NCBI GenBank assembly: GCA_014904845.1
Contig: MU119280.1
Span: 128,387-192,386, forward strand
Source of the DNA: Acephala macrosclerotiorum
Taxonomy: Eukaryota; Ascomycota; Leotiomycetes; Helotiales; Mollisiaceae
DNA: 64,000 nt
Reading direction: 5' to 3'
Below are positions 57,284 to 64,000 of this stretch, in pieces (the first letter of the stretch is position 1; every line of letters begins with the position of its first letter). The translations under genes and the position numbers were made by a program. Below the pieces are notes generated by a model. That model worked only from the letters and a program-made list of their open reading frames with translations. It ran no database searches and had not been told where the DNA came from.

Positions 57284-58462
57284 CGTGAGTTGTCGTGCCT
57301 GACGATCAGATGATCTTTCAAGATGAAGGTAGGTATACTTTCAGCTGTTGATGAGGGTTTGTTCGTCAATAGCTCTCCTCATAGGACTGCTTGGCTTTTT
57401 GGGTTGGAAAGAAGGTAGGTGTCTTTCAAATAGAGTTTGAGAGGCTGCAGGATATTTAAGGAATATTGGAAGTTCGGGTGAAGAGATATAAATGGAGCCT
57501 CATACTTACCGTTCCGTGACGTCGGCGTCAAATTGATACTCTCGGACATCTCTCCTACGCAAGCCCTATCTTCTCTAGCGCTACGACGAAACCCTGATTA
57601 GGACCTGTGGCTTGACATACGTCGCTCCAGTATATTGGTTAATTTCCCCCCAATGGGAAGCTATCTTGGCTGAGGGGAAGGCGTTGGAGTTTGGATAATG
57701 GTGGGACAGGTTCCACTTCATGGCAAGGATGAAAAAAGGTTTCTCGAAGGTGTGGCTTGACTGTGGCGTCATACTTGTTACGCGTGGACCACCGGCTTTC
57801 TCACATCAAGTTTTGACGATGATCAGCTTATCGCGTTCCTGCATGGGCGAATAAAATCCGATCGAGTGGCACGGTGTACGTTTCAGCAAGATTTTCCCGG
57901 GCCAAACGCTCCGACGAAAGGAACGGCGCCACAACTAAAGGACGATCTCCCTTGACGTTCCCGCTTTAGCCTGTAGAGAGCAAGGTTGAGGCATCAAGTT
58001 TCGATCGATCGATCTCGATACCTTCACGTGGAGTATTCTTCTAGTCAAGTGACTATTGAGTAGATCATTAACGTTGACGAAAATAAGCTCGTAATTGTAA
58101 TCACAGGGAGAACTTGAAGCTCCTCGATCCACGTGATGGCTCCCCTCGAAAGGCTTATGCAGTTGAAGAGATCATGTCATTCGATGCCAGCTAAGCCAAA
58201 AGTGCCATAAACACTGAAAGACCCGTGCATTGTGCCGGGACATCGTGATGCGGTGAGTCCTGTGCAGATACGGTCGTGCTTCACTTCCTCTGTCCCGAGA
58301 TCGGTATGATGTTCCCTGCGATCTCATCCCCTTAATACCGGATGTTTCTTCGAGTGCCCTCATGTCTCTGTGTATACTAATTCGATAACCCTATCGCGAC
58401 TGGCCATTTTGTATCCAAAGTATCTCGAAAGTGATACCGAATGTCAAAACAACCTCAGGCAT
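57284..58462. other. Intergenic region
   Basis: No supported gene. Short frames only. Confidence 0.55.
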
Positions 58463-60185
58463 TCACACATCAAAGCCTTCGAAACCGATATCCTGATCCG
58501 TCACTGAATTCTGCAAAGGGTCTGTGGAAGGACCAGCAGCAAGTACTTCCTCCCAGATAACGTCCAACAGTTTGCCGAAGACTCTTCTCAGATCGAAAAA
58601 TCGAGTCAAAGGAAGTGCTCCATCATCGAAGGGGAGGATTCCACCAATGTTCGTCGACTGTTTTGAGCAAATGACAAACCAGCCTCGATCTTCACCTTTT
58701 GACGACATAGCTCCAACCAGAGCTAACCATGTCAGCAAAAAGACATTATCTTCAGTCATGAAGATAGCGTTTAGCGATTTATGAAGCTGATGTGTCAATA
58801 TTGAGGCTCCAGTTGCTGAGTGCGGAAACTCTTGCAGTATAGCTTTCACATACAGTAAAGCTCCCAGTCGACAGGCCTTGTTGATCGATTGTTCTGCCGA
58901 GTCTGGAACCAGTAATAGAGAATGTTCAATCCAATACAAGTCCTCCGCGAACGGAGCAGGATCGAGGGAGATGTCGGTACTCGAGCTTGCCATGCGAATC
59001 GCTTGGGTGAAATATGCCAATTCCACCATAGCGCCGACGATATCCGTATGGAGTCCGGACTTCAGCAGAATGAGAGAAAGACTAGAACATATTTCCGTCA
59101 ACCATCGCTCTGGGACTATGGTCCATGTTGGAGGGAGAGGAGATCTTGTAAATTGCAGGAGAGGTGATGCAGCATAATCGATTGCGCCGGTAATGTCTGA
59201 CCTATTCGCACGTCAATCTTGTCCTAGATTCACTTCGGCGAGAGGACGTACCTTCGGAGTTTAGCCAATAGTAAGGGGGACATCGACGAGAGGTTGCCTC
59301 GGGATAACATCATATGCTTTAGACCTTTCATGTGCATCCTCCAGAGCTGTTCATTGCCTGATACTGCCTAAACGGTCACACGTCAGTCACGGGCATGCAC
59401 ACTCAAGGGAACCGACGAACCTCTCCAAGTGCTAAACAAGATATCGCACCAAGAGTCGAATCTGCGTTGAAGTGTGTTGAATCACCAAGACGCTGCTGAA
59501 CAATCGCCATGACCTGGTTTCGATGATGTATTGTATCTTTGGACTCCCGTCTCCCCTCAGCAAGCGCAAGCCATACTGCTGCGGCGTAAAGTATGGCATG
59601 AAACATTGCGGGATCAGTCGTAGCGAAGTGGAACCACTCTGGCGACTGAAGAGGATTCGACTTCAACTTCAGGGCAGCGATAGGGTACATCCTTCTTGAT
59701 ACATGTATCAAGTAGTGGCTCAACAGTGCGTGTGTCTCCTCGTGCATTTCAAACGGATACCCTGACGTTTCCGTAGGATATCCGAACAGCATTGGGACTT
59801 TGAGATTCACAGAGTCCGGGCTCTCTGCTGAAACCGGGGTAGATGGGGTAGACGGTGTCTCCACTCGAGCTTCTACACCCTCCGATCCACACCTATCAAC
59901 CTTCTTCTTGCCTCTGGTCTGTGTGCCGTTGAGCCGCACAAACTCATTCCTCACATGACGACGGATAAGTTTCCGTGTTTCTAAGTCCTTGGTATGGCCA
60001 GGTTTGGATGAATCCACAAACTGAAAGCGTTTCTTAGGTTCGATTTTCGGCCTTATCGAAGCCTCTTTCACTGATGGTGACACGCGGTCTGGTATCTTTT
60101 TGACCAGTTTCGAAGGTATATTCTGTGATCGCCACCCCTTGTGTATCATCACCGTAGGTCCATCGAGTTGAACTATGCAATCCAT
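58463..60185 (-). CDS. Tachykinin-family / fungal transcription-factor-like regulatory protein
   Basis: Exons 60185-59421, 59367-59252 and 59201-58463 give 539 residues; introns use gttcgt...tttag and gtacgt...aatag. The segment FQFVDSSKPGHTKDLETRKL (residues ~54-73) with IRRHVRNEF is the hallmark of a fungal family labelled tachykinin-family or Fungal_trans_2-like proteins. The following ~400 residues are mostly helical (MHEETHALLSHYLIHVSRRM, WFHFATTDPAMFHAILYAAA), like the regulatory domain of Zn2Cys6 factors. No Zn2Cys6 cluster is visible, so DNA binding is unproven. Met 60185 starts in MDCIVQLDG; no better start was seen. Confidence 0.82.
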
Positions 60186-60333
60186 GCTACCGAATGCTAA
60201 GACTGTGGTTTAATAAACCGTCTTCTGCTCTTCAAGGTAGTACCGCGGAATTACTTGTTTTGGGTATCATTATCTTGAGGTTGGTCGACGTCGGGGCGCT
60301 TAGTGAGCAGACTCCATGTACCTGCATTAGCGC

Positions 60334-61023
60334 ATGAGCCAGACCCATTTTGGCACTTGCCCTTTCGGTCCATTTTCTCCTCAAACGGCTGTCGACTTGT
60401 CTAGAGACCTTTCATGCCACGAGTCTCGACGCCAGGTTTGGAAGCACTTCGATGAGAGCAGGCACCTAGGCAATGAGCTCTGTGCGGATATGGTTTACTT
60501 CAGCTTCTCACGAGACTTGGCATATTTGACACAGAATACCTTGCACGATTTGATGCAGTTCTGGAAGCGCTGCAGTGATCAGCACCCGGAATTTCCTCTG
60601 AACGATGGAGCAGGAAAAGTCTTGAGAACGCAATTACGCTACCTTGTGTTTGATGCATCTATTCTCTCAGGAGATGATGTTTGCACGACGCCGCAGCAGA
60701 CAGTTGTGTTTGGAAATGAGGAGGTCATGGAAGCACTGGGTCCGGGCCTGGCATCGTTCAGCTCTCTAGAGGAGGTCACTCTCGTTCAAGTCCCGGTTGC
60801 CAATGCCTCTGTCGATGAGGGACTCTCAGCCATCAATTTATTCAAACCACAAAAGAACACCTATCCCGATTTCCTGCTCGAAATGGCGGCAGAGTTCCTT
60901 CGTTATAACTTGGACCACTATTTCAACAAATTTGAATACAAAAGACGCAAACCTCCGTCTATAGTTCCACGCAAACCCCGGAAAATCCCCGCTGTCAAGA
61001 CGATGTTCAAGAGCTTACACTAA
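60334..61023 (+). CDS. 2EXR-like protein lacking the N-terminal half-motif
   Basis: Frame of 229 residues with CHESRRQVWKHFDESRHLGN and YFSFSRDLAYLTQNTLHDLM, which match the VCRESR...DxxYF part of the fungal 2EXR domain, followed by LRYLVFDASI and a basic C-terminus (KRRKPPSIVPRKPRKIPAVK). The usual upstream segment (FPxLPxELRxxIW) is missing from the frame and from the 148 bp between this and the divergent regulator gene. The protein is therefore N-terminally short, either a degenerate member or one with an unseen upstream exon. Function of the family is unknown, possibly F-box-like. Confidence 0.65.
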   Translation: MSQTHFGTCPFGPFSPQTAVDLSRDLSCHESRRQVWKHFDESRHLGNELCADMVYFSFSRDLAYLTQNTLHDLMQFWKRCSDQHPEFPLNDGAGKVLRTQLRYLVFDASILSGDDVCTTPQQTVVFGNEEVMEALGPGLASFSSLEEVTLVQVPVANASVDEGLSAINLFKPQKNTYPDFLLEMAAEFLRYNLDHYFNKFEYKRRKPPSIVPRKPRKIPAVKTMFKSLH

Positions 61024-61803
61024 GTTTTGAAAACGGACGGTTATCCCTATCGATACTACATGCCAATAAAGGGCCTTACCCATACTAGCGGACCCGTCCG
61101 AGCATAAAAATCTCCTGTATCTCAACAATTCTCCAAATCATAGTAGGTCAGCCTTTTCGGTCACCGCCACAGCATGACAGTATACGGCGACATACCCAGC
61201 GGACACGATTTTCAGCGCACAGCCACGAAGCAATTGCAATCAAATACTTTACTACAGTCACAAATAGAACAATAGCTTACTCAAATGCTAATCTATATCA
61301 GTCAACTCTGTGGGTTATGTATAGCAGCGCTCCCTTCCCATTACATCTGCACATGGCTCCTGCATCATAACAGCATATTCCCAATTGTCTAGACAGAACT
61401 CTTAGGTTGAACAGTCGTGTTCTCAGCACAGTCTGTATGTAGAACATCTCAAATAAGACAAAATACCCAACCTGATCTTCTTGGACGATGTGAGCGGCTA
61501 ACGTGATAAGTTGGTAGACAAAGTATGAGGCAAATATCTGTTCGTGAGTAAGGCACACTCTTCCAATTTACTCGCGGCAAGTGATGCGAGTAACTGTCTG
61601 CATAGTCGGATACCCCTTAGATGTCGCAACTCATTGGAATTATTTGTTACGGTCATTTCATTCACGTCTGTACAGCAAACACTCTGGGAAGACATCGCCG
61701 TTAACAAATCCAACTTGCTTTCCAAACCGAAATCCCCGACATCCCAAGTTGACTCCGAATTAGTTTCCAATATTGCCGCAAGCCATTCAAGTCCCGCCCG
61801 TAA
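61024..61803. other. Intergenic region between convergent genes
   Basis: Two minus-strand short frames (61298-61558 and 61498-61770) have no recognisable motif or splice link and are not called as genes. Confidence 0.5.
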
Positions 61804-62425
61804 TCAATTTACGAGTCCCGCATTCTGCTGATCAACCCTCAACTCTTGGACGATACCATCAGCCCAGTCATCCATCAAATTCCACTTCCTTTTATCCTCA
61901 AACTTTCCACCAAAGCATGAGAAGAGCATCCTGAAGCAACCACCCATGTCCTCCGCCTTCCATGCGCCTTGGAACAATGTATGTCCGCGAAGGGGGATGT
62001 ATTTCCTGAGCCATTTCTCCATCACCTTTGCTTCGGCCTCGACTTTATCGTCTGGGGGGAGTCCGACGCTAAATGCCCATGTTGGTTTTGGGTTCTTGTG
62101 GAGTTCGATTGCACTCTTTTTAACGAATTTCTTGGAGGCTTTGATCCAGCTTTGCATGTGGATGCAGGAACCAAGGATTAAGACGTCTGTGAGATTTCTT
62201 AGTATTCACTTCTTCACGAACGGTCGAGAAGACCCAAGCACGATCCTACAGGATGAATCTTCATTCTTCTTTGAGATGCTTACCAAAGTCGTGGACGGAA
62301 AGCTTGTCGTCATATGGGGCGATGGTGATTTCCCCGATGTTGGCTGTAGCAATCCTCTCCTTGATGCGCTCTGCGATCGATCTGGTGGAACCGTATGTCG
62401 TGCCATAAGCGATAAGGATCTTCAT
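61804..62425 (-). CDS. Flavodoxin-domain protein, HemG/protoporphyrinogen-oxidase-like
   Basis: Exons 62425-62284 and 62186-61804 give 174 residues; donor gtaagc, acceptor tcacag. The N-terminus MKILIAYGTTYGSTRSIAER is the FMN phosphate-binding loop of flavodoxins, followed by DVLILGSCIHMQSWIKASKK, PTWAFSVGLPPDD, LFQGAWKAEDMGG and a C-terminal helix with DDWADGIVQELR, in the order seen in the Flavodoxin_5 (HemG-type) family. It probably binds FMN and acts in a cytosolic redox reaction; the bacterial HemG role in haem synthesis should not be assumed, since fungi use the HEM14-type oxidase. Length is normal for a single flavodoxin domain. Confidence 0.87.
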
Positions 62426-62960
62426 CTTGCAAAATTTGGAGTTTGTTTTGATGTACTTGGGTTATTAATCCAATTTCGTTGCTTGTCACTCAAAGCAAAA
62501 AGCGGAGCGTTGTTCCTAAATGCTTATAATATGGCAGAATTTTCTCCATTTGATTTTCAGAATCACAACACAATTCACCTCATTGAGCAGTTCATTTCCT
62601 ATTTAACATGTGCTATGGGCTCAGAATCATGATGGCAGTCATGAAATGTGGGTTGTCTGATAATGAGGGGAGAAGCTGCAGCTTGGTGGGGGAATCACAC
62701 CACTCCATGTATGATCCACTTCTCCGCGAATTGAACGACGCTCCTCAGTTGCGCCTTGCATGAGAAAGCCATGTTAGTTAATCATAGCCAGTCTCCGTCA
62801 CATTATGGTTCTTTGAGGCGTTTGAGGCATCCCGTAATCAGATGGTCAACTGATGTTCTCGAGGAACCTCTCAAAACTTGCATTACGGCAAAATCAAGTA
62901 TCTTACAAGCAAACGCCCTCCCATGTACCCATACAACCTGAACCTCTGAAGATCACAAAT
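62426..62960. other. Intergenic region
   Basis: Lies between two minus-strand genes, so it holds the 5' region of the flavodoxin gene and the 3' flank of the NTF2-like gene. Nothing else seen. Confidence 0.55.
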
Positions 62961-63560
62961 TCATATAAACCTTCCATGGTTAGAACTCCCCACGCTACTC
63001 ACCGTATTGCTCCTCATCCCTCCTTTGCTTACGCTAACGACTTTGTTAACTTGTATCCTTTCCTCTTCTCCCTTCTTCTTCTTCTCCTCGATATATCTCG
63101 TCAGAATACCCGTATCCCAAAAGACACTCGCTTCATAAATCTGCAACCCATCCATCCCCTCTCCCTCCCCTCCTTCCGTCTCCCCAACAATAAATACAAA
63201 AAACCTCGGCGCAACAACCTCCCTCTTATCCCCCTTCAACCAAAAATGCGTCAAGAACTCTCCATAAATAATATTTCTCCCATCTTCTTCTGGAATGACT
63301 CGTAGTTCGATGACTTCATGAAGGAGTTTTTCGAAAGGGGAGAGTATTCGTGAAAGCCAGGTCCAGATGTGGGAGCCGGAGATGTAGACATCGCCTCTCG
63401 TGTCGTGGAAGATTGCGGAGGAGGAGTAGAATTTTGACCAAGGGTAGGTGGTTACGTCTAGGGAGTCGACGGTGTGGAGATAGGTTTCGAGGAAGAGGAG
63501 GATTGGGGATTGGCGGGAATGTGAATCCCAGGGGCCTCGGTGGGTGAAGACTGACATCAA
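62961..63560 (-). CDS. NTF2-like (SnoaL-type fold) fungal protein
   Basis: Single exon, 199 residues. The order of elements matches small NTF2-like proteins: LLFLETYLHTVDSLDVTTYP, then FYSSSAIFHDTRGDVYISGS (a hydrophilic cone-lining strand), IWTWLSRILSPFEKLLHEVI and IIYGEFLTHFWLKGDKREVV, then RFFVFIVGE. No catalytic residue set could be assigned, so the activity is unknown. An acidic/Gly loop (ETEGGEGEG) precedes the last strand, and a Lys/Glu-rich plus Ser-rich tail follows. The start is one of two adjacent Met codons (63560 or 63557). Confidence 0.7.
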   Translation of the reverse strand: MMSVFTHRGPWDSHSRQSPILLFLETYLHTVDSLDVTTYPWSKFYSSSAIFHDTRGDVYISGSHIWTWLSRILSPFEKLLHEVIELRVIPEEDGRNIIYGEFLTHFWLKGDKREVVAPRFFVFIVGETEGGEGEGMDGLQIYEASVFWDTGILTRYIEEKKKKGEEERIQVNKVVSVSKGGMRSNTVSSVGSSNHGRFI

Positions 63561-64000
63561 GTTTGGTGGTCGAGGCGTGTGAAATTTTTATTGCTTTTTG
63601 GACTTTTCAAAGGTCAAGAGCTTTTCCAGGGCATTTCTACATGTTGTCGTTGTTTTATTTTATATATTTCTTGGAGTTCATGATAATCGGAAAGCATGGG
63701 TACTCGCTGTCGGTTTTCGCTCCGCGGCCTTTGCGGAAACGGGCTTCGGTACGGCCGGATTAGCCTCCACCAACCGAAAGACATTGTACAGTAAGCATCG
63801 CCACAACTACGATTACAATTTGCAGGCAATGAAGCACACGACATAGAAAGTTCACTCTAGACTTTGTCACTTGGCAATACCATTTGCCCCATTTACGGCT
63901 GTTGCAGGTTCAAGCAATTTCATATCCCTCGGCTCCCTCATCTGACCTCTCGATCGCTAACTCATCCCAGTCTACACATCTAGTACAGCGACTCTGATAG
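63561..64000. other. Right-edge stretch without gene
   Basis: Only short overlapping frames; presumably the upstream region of the NTF2-like gene. Confidence 0.5.

Noticed and set aside
58463..60185. Zn2Cys6 transcription factor
   Set aside because: The six-cysteine DNA-binding cluster is absent; only the regulatory-type region is present.
1..64000. CRISPR arrays, bacterial operons, ribosome binding sites, integrons
   Set aside because: Gene structure with introns shows a eukaryotic (fungal) sequence; no such features were seen.

Overview
This is an ascomycete fungal nuclear contig. The evidence is short GT-AG introns in most genes, a Dicer-like 2 gene, an Ime2/Crk1-type kinase, an Stc1-domain protein, small secreted Ser/Thr-rich proteins and an AT-rich, RIP-like transposon relic. 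The gene families and the intron style fit Pezizomycotina, most likely Leotiomycetes; that placement is inference, because no rRNA or phylogenetic marker was compared.

Layout. 0-1.4 kb: 3' truncated coiled-coil gene (minus). 1.4-9.9 kb: gene-poor tract with a 2.1 kb Tc1/mariner relic (2955-5099, TIRs, TA target site) sitting inside a decayed coding sequence, and further decayed coding sequence near 5.9-6.9 kb. 9.9-21.1 kb: conserved core: YPD1-type phosphotransfer protein (+), a 2H-phosphoesterase/AKAP7-like gene (-) head to head with dicer-like 2 (+), then an Ime2-like kinase (-). 21.1-26.0 kb: 5 kb with no supported gene between two divergently transcribed genes. 26.0-31.1 kb: Stc1-domain protein and a DUF7514-type protein (both +). 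31.7-34.5 kb: one uncertain gene and a tandem pair of small secreted proteins (-). 36.6-38.7 kb: sugar-porter-family transporter (+).

39.2-47.1 kb is the most unusual part: an array of five mutually related low-complexity genes and gene relics, all on the minus strand, sharing short peptide signatures and part of an upstream region. At least three members carry in-frame stops or frame breaks. A split threonine-tRNA-like sequence lies inside it. I recognise no known family for these proteins.

48.6-63.6 kb: DHA2-type drug exporter (-), CsbD-like/cruciform-recognition-type stress protein (-), an unknown gene (+) converging on an oxysterol-binding protein (-), a small conserved unknown protein (-), a tachykinin-family/fungal transcription-factor-like protein (-), an N-terminally short 2EXR-like protein (+), a HemG-type flavodoxin (-), and an NTF2-like protein (-).

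How genes connect: dicer-like 2 (small-RNA production) and the Stc1-domain protein (in fission yeast the link between RNAi and the histone H3K9 methyltransferase complex) are both silencing factors 9 kb apart, in a window that also holds a heavily mutated transposon. YPD1 belongs to the osmotic/oxidative two-component relay and the Ime2-like kinase to sexual development. Exon boundaries below were placed by hand from splice consensus and reading-frame continuity.
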